DNA of 55,529 bases from Verrucomicrobiia bacterium (GTDB lineage Bacteria > Verrucomicrobiota > Verrucomicrobiia > Verrucomicrobiales > DEV007): NCBI GenBank assembly GCA_030430255.1, contig JAUIGD010000005.1:1-55529 (forward strand), written 5' to 3'. The notes beneath the pieces are model-generated. The model was not told where the DNA came from and did not search any database. It worked only from the letters and a program-made list of their open reading frames with translations. How positions within the stretch are numbered: the first letter of the stretch is position 1; each line of letters opens with the position of its first letter. Made by a program: the position numbers and the translations under genes. Shown here one piece after another: positions 1 to 7,163 of this stretch.

Positions 1-548
1 GTGGTGCGGGTGGTGTCCCTGCGCACGACCTCCTGCATCGGCAGGAAGGCCACCCGCCGATCCCCCACATGGATGCGATAGCCGCCGAGACCGCCGACGA
101 TCTTCAGCAACTGGGCGAACGCGATGTTGCCGTGGTCGAAGGCGTAGCGAGCCCCGATCTCCGGAGGCGGGCCGAATTCGAGGCCCAGCCGCCGGCCGCC
201 GCTGTGCTCCGCGTAGATCCCCTCCAGCAACGCCACCGCCTCGGCGAAGTTCGGGGCCTCGAAGCGCCCGGGTGGCACCATGAAACTCGCCAGGATCTCG
301 CTCAAAGTCCATGTCTCGTAAGGATCCGCATCCCCCGGCTCGCGCTCCCTCGGTTTGAGCACGCTCGTGCGGCGGGGGATGCGCGCCGCGGCCGCCGCCG
401 CGGGCTTCAGCGCGGTGACCAACGCACCGCCATCCGGATCGGGGGCGGTGCCGGGATCGGATGCGCCGGGCCGCCACAGACCGACGCCGAGCAACAGCGC
501 CAGGACCACCGACGCGCCCAACAGCATCTTGCCGGATCTCTCTTCCAT
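1..548 (-). CDS. Membrane-anchored protein, 3' end off window (STN-like?)
   Basis: This gene is absent from the ORF track because it runs off the left edge. Read on the minus strand from the ATG at 548, it stays open for about 182 codons. The N-terminus has a short charged start (MEERSGK), then one hydrophobic helix (LLGASVVLALLLGVGLW), which suggests a signal anchor or signal peptide. A Pro/Ala-rich linker follows. The visible end (YAFDHGNIAFAQLLKIVGG, then a beta-like stretch) loosely resembles the short STN-type domain found at the start of secretin and TonB-receptor proteins, but that is a weak impression. The function is unknown, and more than the N-terminal third cannot be judged. Confidence 0.6.
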   Translation of the reverse strand, partial: MEERSGKMLLGASVVLALLLGVGLWRPGASDPGTAPDPDGGALVTALKPAAAAAARIPRRTSVLKPREREPGDADPYETWTLSEILASFMVPPGRFEAPNFAEAVALLEGIYAEHSGGRRLGLEFGPPPEIGARYAFDHGNIAFAQLLKIVGGLGGYRIHVGDRRVAFLPMQEVVRRDTTRT

Positions 549-549
549 C

Positions 550-1008
550 GCCGCACCCTACCCGCCCGGGGAGCACAAGGGAAGGCGGCAGATCGCGCGG
601 GCGCTCGGCTCCCCGTTCCCGCCGCAGCTGGTGGCCCGCGACTTCCTCAAAACGCGGGGCAAGGTCTCGGTCGAAGTGCGGCTGCAGCGGGGCGGGCGAT
701 CGCCGCTCGCGCTCTACTGGGCGACCCCCGCGGCGAAAGGCTTCGCCGCCCAGCGCCGCCAGCTCCAACCCGCCCGCTACGGAGAAGGGTTCCAGACCTA
801 CCGGTTCGGTCTCGACCTCGGCGAGGAAGCCCTCGATGCCCTGCGCCTCGACCCCGCCCAAGAGCCGGGCAAAGTGCTCATCGACGCCATCCGCCTCAAC
901 CAATCGCGCACCCCCGGCGAAGGCAAAGCCCAGCGGTTGTGGGAGTTCTGGCCCGGATCGATCACCACATCCGCAGGCGAGGTGCCGCCAGTCGTTGAGG
1001 CTGAGTAG
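550..1008 (+). pseudogene. Remnant or small gene of unknown function, read-through into a repeat
   Basis: Frame 1 is open here and the translation looks protein-like: a run with YWATPAAKGF and RLDPAQEPGKVLIDAIRL resembles the beta-sandwich modules attached to carbohydrate-related enzymes. No convincing start exists. The track start at 355 lies inside the opposite-strand gene, and the first alternative is a GTG at 631. The last 20 or so residues are encoded by the left end of a 182-bp repeat. That repeat normally begins TAG, but here it begins TGG, so the frame reads on into it. I infer a 5'-truncated remnant, though a short real gene from GTG 631 (125 aa) is possible. Confidence 0.35.
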
Positions 1009-1130
1009 GCGGCGGCAGGGATCGGCGAAGCGTCTGGGTGAACACCCTGCCCGAGCCGATCCCAACGCCAACACCCTCAGCATCAACGAGGGCAAGCCAC
1101 AGCCCGGAGCTTGGTGATCGATCCGGGCTA
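949..1130. repeat. MITE-like palindromic repeat, copy 1
   Basis: A 182-bp unit with terminal inverted repeats of the form TAGCCCGGATCGATCACCA. The right end matches this and the left end differs at position 2 (TGG). Its reverse complement matches the copy at 23304-23485 closely over the whole length, and both are 182 bp. The two halves are themselves homologous in inverted orientation, so the unit is an imperfect long palindrome. It encodes nothing recognisable. I infer a non-autonomous mobile element or REP-type repeat. Confidence 0.8.
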
Positions 1131-1647
1131 GGAGACCCTGGCTGCTACCGTTGCAAGCGCGCACCGAAGCGCCCCTCTGAGTCGAGTTCGCAAGCGAGTC
1201 CGGCGGCCGCTGGGGTCGTTGAATGGCGGAGGGCTCCGGAGATGCGGACCGCGGTGACTGAGGCCCTTCGCGTTGCTCAGGGTGGCAGTCGCGAGGAGTT
1301 GAGGGCAGTCAGGGCGGTGTCTGGGGATGTGGCCACCAGGCCTCCCGAGGAAAGTGCTGTGTCATGCTGACGAGCGCAACGACGGCAGGATCCCGCGCTG
1401 AAACCGGAGCGCCGAGCCACCGGGTCGTCGCGGATGGCCTGCGGTAGCGAAGCGGGCGGGCGAGGAGGCCCCTAGCGTTTGCGTCTCCCTCACGGCGATC
1501 CGGAGGACCTTGCTCCAACCGCGCCGCCCGAGATCGGATCGTCAGGGCGGCAACCCGAACGATTGGTCGGGAGCACCGGCCAGCGGATCGAAAAATTGAA
1601 ATTCTTTGACTGACCCCTTTTTTCGAGCGGCCGGCCGACGCGAGCGC
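1131..1647. other. Intergenic stretch without a recognised gene
   Basis: About 520 bases with only short, unconvincing ORFs on both strands. It holds GC-rich imperfect hairpins. A stretch around 1360-1400 (TGTCATGCTGACGAGCGCAA) resembles dispersed intergenic repeats seen in several phyla. A pyrimidine-rich AT patch lies near 1590-1625. I see no tRNA and no convincing small RNA. Confidence 0.5.
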
Positions 1648-1675
1648 TTGCTTGCCGCACCGCCCGGTCTAGCCT
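1648..1675 (+). promoter_or_regulatory. Candidate sigma-70-type promoter with a very short leader
   Basis: TTGCTT, a 16-base spacer, then TAGCCT, which ends 10 bases before the ATG at 1686. Transcription would begin only about 3 bases before the start codon, and no Shine-Dalgarno sequence is visible. This is prediction only. Confidence 0.35.
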
Positions 1676-1685
1676 CCCGTCCCCG

Positions 1686-1988
1686 ATGACCACCGAAGAG
1701 ATCCGCGACTACATCGACGCCGCCGTGAGCGCGGCTTTCAAAGGCTACGCGTCGGACTCCGGAGAGATCGAAACCAGCGCAGGGGGCGATGGCCGGTTTG
1801 TCGGCACCGTGTCGGCGACGCGCTACTCGGGGTTGCCGATCGGCGGCGACATCTTCATCGCGATCGGCCAGACCTCCGAAGGGGCGCAGATCGTCAAGCT
1901 GGGCAAGACGGAATGCGTCAAACCCGACCCCGCCAACCTCGATGTGCTCCTGGAGAAGGAGCTGGGGATCAAGGGCGCCGGAGCGTAG
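1686..1988 (+). CDS. Small conserved-looking hypothetical protein, 100 aa
   Basis: An acidic soluble protein of 100 residues. The start is helical (MTTEEIRDYIDAAVSAAF), and it is followed by segments rich in Gly, Ser and Val that read as beta strands (GRFVGTVSATRYSG, GGDIFIAIGQTSEGAQIVKLG). There is no signal peptide or membrane segment. The ATG is the first start after a long non-coding gap and has a plausible promoter just upstream. The stop lies 14 bases before the ATG of the YcaQ-like gene, so the two are probably co-transcribed. I do not recognise the family. Confidence 0.65.
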   Translation: MTTEEIRDYIDAAVSAAFKGYASDSGEIETSAGGDGRFVGTVSATRYSGLPIGGDIFIAIGQTSEGAQIVKLGKTECVKPDPANLDVLLEKELGIKGAGA

Positions 1989-2002
1989 AGCCGCCTTCCC
2001 GG

Positions 2003-3193
2003 ATGGCCGAAGCCCTCTCGATCGACGAGGCCAGGAAGCTCGTCCTCCACGCGCAGCGATTGCCGCCCAAACGGCAGGCCGGCCCCGCCGTCGCCGCCAC
2101 GCTCTCGGCGATCGGACACCTCGGCTACGTGCAGATCGACACCATCTCGGTCGTGCAGCGCGCCCACCACCACACGCTGTGGAACCGCAACCCCCGATAC
2201 CGTCCCGACCACCTCGACCAACTCCTCGGCGAAGGGCAGGAGTTCGAATACTGGTCGCACGCGGCCGCGTACCTGCCGATGCGCGACTACCGCTTCAGCC
2301 TGCCGAAGAAACACGCGCTGGCATCCGGGGAGCGGCGGCATTGGTTCGACCGGGACGAGCGCCTGATGGGCCGCGTCCTGGAACGCATCACCAGAGAGGG
2401 CCCGCTGATGGCGAGGGACTTCGACGGCCGCGGGAAGGCGGAGGGCGCCTGGGAGACCAAGCCCGCCAAACAGGCCTTGGAGAACCTGTTCATGCAGGGC
2501 GACCTCATGGTCCCCCGCCGGGTCCAGTTTCAGAAGGTCTACGACCTGACGGAACGCGTGCTGCCCGCCGGCACCGACACCAGCGTCCCCGACGCCGACG
2601 AGCACGCCCGCCACCTGATCACCCGCTACCTCCAGGCCAACGGGCTGGGGACCGCGGCCGAGATCGCCTACCTGCTCAAAGACACGAAACCGATCGTGGC
2701 GGCGGCCCTGCGGGACATGGCGTCGGGCGGTGAGCTCTTGGAGGTCCAGGCCTGCGGCCACCGCTACTACGCCCTGCCCCGATCGCTCGAACTCCTGGGC
2801 AAGCCCCTCGCCCGCCGCAAGCTCAAGATCCTCTCGCCGTTCGACAACCTGCTCATCCAGCGCAAGCGGATGCAGCGGCTGTTCGAGTTCGACTACCTCA
2901 TCGAATGCTACGTCCCGCGGGAGAAACGTCGCCACGGTTACTTCACCCTGCCGGTCCTGTGGGACGGGCGCTTGGCGGCCCGGATGGACTGCAAGGCGGA
3001 CCGGCCACGCGCCTTGCTGCACATCCACCACCTCGCCCTCGAGCCCTGGCTCGCGGAGGTCGACGCGTTTTGCGCCGCGCTCCGCGGGGAGTTGGGGGCG
3101 TTCCTGCGCTTCCAGGCTTGTGACGGCGTCCAGCTGCACCGCACCACGCCGTCCCGGCTCAAGGGGCGCGTCGCGAGGGCGATCGAGCGGTAG
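2003..3193 (+). CDS. ycaQ: YcaQ/AlkZ-family DNA glycosylase (winged-helix protein)
   Basis: 396 aa, starting at the ATG at 2003 rather than the upstream track start, which lies in the preceding gene. The protein matches the HTH_42 (DUF1006) family throughout: LSIDEARKLVLHAQRL at the N-terminus, the YVQIDTISVV segment, RAHHHTLWNRNPRY, and the late FDNLLIQRKRMQRLF block. The family uses winged-helix domains to excise alkylated or crosslinked bases. Its catalytic Q-x-D/Q motif is present as QID at residues 44-46, the QxD version typical of E. coli YcaQ, which unhooks interstrand crosslinks. The length is normal for the family. The TAG stop is the first three bases of a half-copy of the MITE-like repeat. 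It is probably co-transcribed with the 100-aa gene. Family assignment is strong; exact substrate is inferred. Confidence 0.88.
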   Translation: MAEALSIDEARKLVLHAQRLPPKRQAGPAVAATLSAIGHLGYVQIDTISVVQRAHHHTLWNRNPRYRPDHLDQLLGEGQEFEYWSHAAAYLPMRDYRFSLPKKHALASGERRHWFDRDERLMGRVLERITREGPLMARDFDGRGKAEGAWETKPAKQALENLFMQGDLMVPRRVQFQKVYDLTERVLPAGTDTSVPDADEHARHLITRYLQANGLGTAAEIAYLLKDTKPIVAAALRDMASGGELLEVQACGHRYYALPRSLELLGKPLARRKLKILSPFDNLLIQRKRMQRLFEFDYLIECYVPREKRRHGYFTLPVLWDGRLAARMDCKADRPRALLHIHHLALEPWLAEVDAFCAALRGELGAFLRFQACDGVQLHRTTPSRLKGRVARAIER

Positions 3194-3280
3194 CCCGGAT
3201 CGATCAGCAAGCTCCGGGCGGCGGCCTGCCCCTGTCGATGCTGAGGGCGCTGAGGTTTGGATCGCCTCCGGCTGGGCGGG
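3191..3280. repeat. Half-copy of the MITE-like repeat (copy 2)
   Basis: Begins TAGCCCGGATCGATCAGCAA and follows the left half of the 23304 copy for roughly 90 bases with growing divergence. The right terminal repeat is absent. It fills the gap between two convergent genes, and its first three bases are the stop codon of the glycosylase gene. Confidence 0.65.
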
Positions 3281-3289
3281 TCGGCGCGA

Positions 3290-4300
3290 CTACGCGGCGC
3301 TGCGCTGGCGCGCCTCGCGGCGCACGGCACCTGGGGTTTTGCCCGTGAAGGTCTTGAAGGCGCGGTTGAACGCGGCCTCGCTCCGGTAGCCGAGCTGCTC
3401 GGCCATCTCCGCGAGCGGCAGGTCGCCGTCGCGGAGCCAGCTGGCCGCGAAGCGGAATCGCCACTGCCGGACGTAGCGCATCGGCGGCTCGCCCACGATC
3501 TCGTTGAAGCGGGCGGCGAAGCCGGAGCGCGACATGCCGACGGCCTCGGCGAGCGAGCGCACGTCCCAAGGGTGGGTCGGCCGACGGTGGACGAGGGCGA
3601 TGGCCTTGCCGATCTGCGGATCACGCAATGCGCCGAGCCACCCGGTCTTCGCGAGCGGGTCGTGTTCCAACCAATGCCGGATGGCCTGCACGACGAGGAT
3701 GTCGGACACCCGCGTGATCACCGTATCGCCACCGGGCCGCATCTCGCGCGCTTCGGCGAGCATCAGCCGGATCATGCCGATGAGCCAATCGTTCCCCGGG
3801 GTGTCGGTGCGCGTGACGATCATCTCGGGCAGAACCTCGATGAGCCCGAGCGCGGCGGGGTCGTTGACCTGGACCGCCCCGCAGATCAACCGCGTCTCGC
3901 GGCCGCCGCCGCCGAACTCGATGACCTCGTAGCGCGGGCTGATGAGTTCCCTCGGCAGATCGAAAAGGTCGATGGCATCCGCCTCGGGCCCGCTTTTCAA
4001 GGTGTGGCCACGGCCGTGCGGGATCAGCGCGAACTCACCTTCGCACAGCTTCCGCCGCCCCCCCTCGGCGCACTCGACCCAGCATTCGCCACTGGTGACG
4101 ACATGGAACATGAGGCAGCCGGGCATCGGCGGGAGATCAATCCCCCAGGGAGCCGTCAGTTCGGAGCGCGCGTAGAAGGTGCCGCTCATCCGCAATGAGT
4201 GCAGCGCCTCACCGAGTGGATCGACGGATTCGCAGGCGACATGGACGCATTCGGGCAAATCGGGTGAAGGCACGCGCTTCATCCGCACAGAGACGCGCAT
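3290..4300 (-). CDS. AraC-family transcriptional regulator with cupin domain
   Basis: 336 aa from the ATG at 4300; a second in-frame ATG at 4282 is an alternative start. Residues of about 30-200 form the cupin-type ligand-binding half seen in AraC regulators (GCLMFHVVTSGECWVE, LIPHGRGHTL). The C-terminal 100 residues carry the two helix-turn-helix motifs: HPWDVRSLAEAVGMSRSGFA, then LPLAEMAEQLGYRSEAAFNR, followed by the FKTFTGKTPG ending typical of the family. It is divergent from the NmrA-like and DUF1772 genes, an arrangement common for regulators of small redox cassettes. An inverted repeat lies between the two starts. The inducer is not evident. Confidence 0.9.
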   Translation of the reverse strand: MRVSVRMKRVPSPDLPECVHVACESVDPLGEALHSLRMSGTFYARSELTAPWGIDLPPMPGCLMFHVVTSGECWVECAEGGRRKLCEGEFALIPHGRGHTLKSGPEADAIDLFDLPRELISPRYEVIEFGGGGRETRLICGAVQVNDPAALGLIEVLPEMIVTRTDTPGNDWLIGMIRLMLAEAREMRPGGDTVITRVSDILVVQAIRHWLEHDPLAKTGWLGALRDPQIGKAIALVHRRPTHPWDVRSLAEAVGMSRSGFAARFNEIVGEPPMRYVRQWRFRFAASWLRDGDLPLAEMAEQLGYRSEAAFNRAFKTFTGKTPGAVRREARQRSAA

Positions 4301-4311
4301 TTTGGACGCAA

Positions 4312-4337
4312 TGTCAATAATTCCGGATCAATTGGCA
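4312..4337. promoter_or_regulatory. Inverted repeat, candidate operator in divergent gap
   Basis: TGTCAAT and ATTGGCA form 7-base arms with one mismatch, separated by 12 bases, in an AT-rich patch between the AraC gene and the NmrA-like gene. Read on the minus strand, the first arm includes TTGACA. The position fits an autoregulatory AraC site, but binding is inference. Confidence 0.35.
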
Positions 4338-4375
4338 TAGAAAAGCCAAACGCGGTGCGGAAGGGTGGCCGCACC

Positions 4376-5230
4376 ATGAAAAACACACCGCACCCAATCC
4401 AATCGCCCTCGAACGAAATCACGCTGGTCATCGGCGGCAGCGGCAAGACCGGCCGCCGCATCGCCGCGCGGCTGCAGCAGCGAGGCCGCGCGGTCCGGCT
4501 CGGTTCGAGGTCGGCCTCCCCAGCCTTCGCGTGGGACGATCGCTCCAGCTGGAGCGCGGCCATCGACGGCGTCACGGCGATCTACATCGCCTACCATCCC
4601 GACCTCGCGGTCCCCGGGGCGGCCGCTGACATCGAAGTGCTGATCGACGCCGCCCGCGAGCACGGCGTGCGCCGGCTCGTCCTGCTGTCCGGACGCGGCG
4701 AGGAGGAAGCGCAGCGTTGCGAGCAGCTGGTGCTGCGCTCCGGGATCCCGGCCACCGTCCTGCGCTGCTCCTGGTTCGACCAGAACTTCAGCGAGAGCTT
4801 CCTGCGCGATCCGGTGCTAGGCGGCGCCATCGCGCTGCCTGTCGACGGCGTGCGCGAGCCCTTCGTCGATGTGGACGACATCGCCGACGTCGCCGTCGCC
4901 GCGCTCACCGAAGAGGGGCACGATGGCGAGATCTACGAGATCACCGGCCCCGAGCTGTTGACCTTCGCCGACGTCGCTTCGCTCCTCGCCGAGGCCACCG
5001 GTCGCGAGATCGTGTTCGAGCGAATCCCACACGCGGACTTCGTCGGCGGCCTCCGCGCCGCGCCGCTGCCGGAGAGCATGGTCGAGCTGATCAGCTACCT
5101 GTTCGACGAGGTGCTCGACGGCCGCAACGCCCGGCTCGGCGACGGCGTGCAGCGTGCCCTCGGGCGCGAGCCGCGCCGCTTCCGGGAGTTCGCGACCGCC
5201 GCGGCCGAGGCCGGGGTCTGGGAGCGGTAA
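4376..5230 (+). CDS. NmrA-like NAD(P)-binding protein (atypical SDR)
   Basis: 284 aa from the ATG at 4376 (MKNTPHP); the track start at 4355 is seven codons earlier and less likely. After a short leader comes ITLVIGGSGKTGRRIAARL, with the G-G-x-G-x-x-G dinucleotide-binding loop of NmrA/HSCARG-type atypical short-chain dehydrogenases. The usual beta-alpha alternation follows, with LVLLSGRG, the PATVLRCSWFDQNF segment and the EPFVDVDDIADVA block. The family lacks a conserved catalytic tyrosine, and members act as redox sensors or quinone-type reductases. The next gene starts 36 bases after its stop, so an operon with the DUF1772 gene is likely, controlled by the divergent AraC regulator. Confidence 0.88.
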   Translation: MKNTPHPIQSPSNEITLVIGGSGKTGRRIAARLQQRGRAVRLGSRSASPAFAWDDRSSWSAAIDGVTAIYIAYHPDLAVPGAAADIEVLIDAAREHGVRRLVLLSGRGEEEAQRCEQLVLRSGIPATVLRCSWFDQNFSESFLRDPVLGGAIALPVDGVREPFVDVDDIADVAVAALTEEGHDGEIYEITGPELLTFADVASLLAEATGREIVFERIPHADFVGGLRAAPLPESMVELISYLFDEVLDGRNARLGDGVQRALGREPRRFREFATAAAEAGVWER

Positions 5231-5266
5231 CGGCGCGTCGCCCGAAGTTCAACACACCGCCATCCC

Positions 5267-5779
5267 ATGAACACGATCGCAACCCTGTCGCCCGCCGTGC
5301 TCTTCGTCGCCGCCATGGCGATCTCGAGCGCCATCCTCTGCGGGCTGTTCTTCGTCTTCTCGAACTTCGCGATGAAGGCGCTCTCGAGGCTGCCGGCCGG
5401 GTCCGCGGCATCGGCGATGCAGTCGATCAATGCCGCCATCCTCAACCCCGGATTCTTCGGCCTGTTCGCGGGCACCGCCGCCGGCAGCCTGGCCGTGCTC
5501 GTCGCCGCGTTGGGGGACCTGGGGCATCCCGCCAGCCCGTGGGTGGCGTCCGCCGCCGCGCTGTGCCTCGCCGGCTGCTACCTCGTCACCGCGGCCGTCA
5601 ACGTCCCGCTCAACCACCGGCTCGACGCGGTCGACCCCGCCGCCAGCGAGGCGGCGGGGGCCTGGCGGGAATACGTCGCCCGCTGGCTGCCGTGGAACCA
5701 CATCCGCACGGTCGCGACCCTGATCGCCGCGGTGCTCTACGCGGTCGGCGCGCTGGTGATGGTCAGCGGCGGCCGGTGA
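5267..5779 (+). CDS. DUF1772 integral membrane protein
   Basis: 170 aa with four hydrophobic segments: near the N-terminus (AVLFVAAMAISSAILCGLFF), twice in the middle, and at the C-terminus (VATLIAAVLYAVGALVMV). The block VPLNHRLDAV and the late WLPWNHIRT motif are characteristic of DUF1772, a family that includes anthrone-oxygenase-like proteins. It has no signal sequence beyond its first membrane helix. It follows the NmrA-like gene in the same direction. The pairing of a reductase-like protein, DUF1772 and AraC is frequent in bacterial genomes, but the substrate is not known. Confidence 0.85.
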   Translation: MNTIATLSPAVLFVAAMAISSAILCGLFFVFSNFAMKALSRLPAGSAASAMQSINAAILNPGFFGLFAGTAAGSLAVLVAALGDLGHPASPWVASAAALCLAGCYLVTAAVNVPLNHRLDAVDPAASEAAGAWREYVARWLPWNHIRTVATLIAAVLYAVGALVMVSGGR

Positions 5780-5843
5780 TGCCGGCGGTGCGGGGCGCCC
5801 GCATCCCGGCGCGCGGCGCGACGAGGGGGGGCGCCAGCTCCGC

Positions 5844-7064
5844 CTACTCCTCCTCCATCATGCCGGCCACCGCGTCGGCGAAGGCGTCGCCGAGGCGGAC
5901 GAAGAAGGCGCCGCTGCCGAGGTAGTGGTAGGGCCGGTCGCTGCCGACGGTGTCCCACTCGTGGTAGTGCTCCGGCCAACCCTTCTCGAACACCGCGTTC
6001 GAGTAGTGCGAGTACTCCGTGTAGCTCTCCACCGCCACGACGTTGCCGGCGAACTCCGGCGCCTCCGCGGCCTCGCGCTGCCCGACCGAGACCTTGTTCT
6101 CGGCGACCTTCTCCGCGGTCACCGGGGTGCCCAAGACGCCGATGGCGAAGGGCATGTCCGGCGTCTCATACTCGGCGCGGACGTCCTTGATGAAATGGAT
6201 CATGTTGTCCTTGTAGCTGTCGCGGAAGGCGTCGGAGAACTGGTCGTTGTAGCCTTGGAACCAGACGAAACCGGCGATCTCGTAGCCGGCCTCGGCGTCG
6301 TAGTCGGGGTGGTTGTCGGCGAGCTGGTCGAGCACGCCGCGCACGGCCTCGTTCATCATCCGATAGTACGCGCCGGCACCCGCGGCGATCTCCTCCGCCC
6401 TGTCGCCCTCCCTCTCCTTCTCGCTGAGCTCGTATTCGCCGGCGGACGGCGGGCGGAAATCGTAGTGGAGCGACTTCCCACCCCAGGAGGTCTTGATCAG
6501 CAGGATCGGGCCGCCGACCTGCTCGGCGATCGACAGGCCGAAGCCGAACTCGGGGCCGATGCGCTGGCCGCCGGCGCCGTAGCCGACCCCGAGCGACCCG
6601 GCCTTCTGGCTGCGGTCGGCGATGGAGTTGATGTAGACGCGGTCGGACACGGCGCAGGCCGCCGCCACCTTCGCCTTGTAGGCCTCGTGCGCCTCCTTGC
6701 GCTTCGCCACCTCCGCCTCCAGGGCGGTCTTCCCGGGGCCGTCGGGCAGGTCTTTGACCTTCTGGTTCGAGATCCCGCCGCTCAGCTCGTCGAGCTCGCG
6801 GGCGGCGGCGAGCTGTGCTTCCAACATTTCCCTAGAGATATCCGCCCCGCCGGCGAAGGCCATCTCGGCGAGCTCGCGGTCGCGCGGCGCGTCGGAGGCG
6901 AGCAGGGTGGCGACCGTGTGCGGGTTGGCGTGGCCGACCATGTTCGACTGCCCGGCGAGGATGAAGACCTTCAGCTTCTCGCCCGCGGAGGCGGGGTGCG
7001 GGAGGCCTGCCGAGGCGAGCGCGAAGAGGGCGAAGAGGGTGGGTTTTCGGGCCGTGGAGTTCAT
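5844..7064 (-). CDS. Secreted SASA-domain carbohydrate esterase
   Basis: 406 aa with a clear signal peptide (charged start, FALFALASAGLPHPASAG). The mature protein opens with KVFILAGQSNMVGH, the catalytic-serine block of the sialic acid-specific 9-O-acetylesterase (SASA, DUF303) fold. Further blocks are WGGKSLHYDFRP and GFVWFQGYND, which match the second and third conserved regions, and HYLGSGAFFVRLGDAF near the end fits the catalytic Asp/His region. A charged helical insertion of about 80 residues (around 85-150) follows the first block. Verrucomicrobial SASA proteins remove acetyl groups from plant and algal polysaccharides; the target here is inferred only as an O-acetylated glycan. It is convergent with the DUF1772 gene and has a well-formed promoter. 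Confidence 0.85.
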   Translation of the reverse strand: MNSTARKPTLFALFALASAGLPHPASAGEKLKVFILAGQSNMVGHANPHTVATLLASDAPRDRELAEMAFAGGADISREMLEAQLAAARELDELSGGISNQKVKDLPDGPGKTALEAEVAKRKEAHEAYKAKVAAACAVSDRVYINSIADRSQKAGSLGVGYGAGGQRIGPEFGFGLSIAEQVGGPILLIKTSWGGKSLHYDFRPPSAGEYELSEKEREGDRAEEIAAGAGAYYRMMNEAVRGVLDQLADNHPDYDAEAGYEIAGFVWFQGYNDQFSDAFRDSYKDNMIHFIKDVRAEYETPDMPFAIGVLGTPVTAEKVAENKVSVGQREAAEAPEFAGNVVAVESYTEYSHYSNAVFEKGWPEHYHEWDTVGSDRPYHYLGSGAFFVRLGDAFADAVAGMMEEE

Positions 7065-7076
7065 CGTCGGCCGGCT

Positions 7077-7105
7077 AGGCTAGGGACTCCCGGGCGCCGG
7101 GTCAA
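7077..7105 (-). promoter_or_regulatory. Sigma-70-type promoter for the SASA esterase
   Basis: On the minus strand: TTGACC, a 17-base spacer, TAGCCT, then 12 bases to the ATG at 7064. This is the best-formed promoter in the window. The predicted leader is only about 6 bases, with no Shine-Dalgarno sequence. Confidence 0.5.
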
Positions 7106-7163
7106 TGCGGAGGGGGCGAGCCCGCGCTTGACGGCAAAGCCCGACGCGAGGTGAGTCGGAGCC

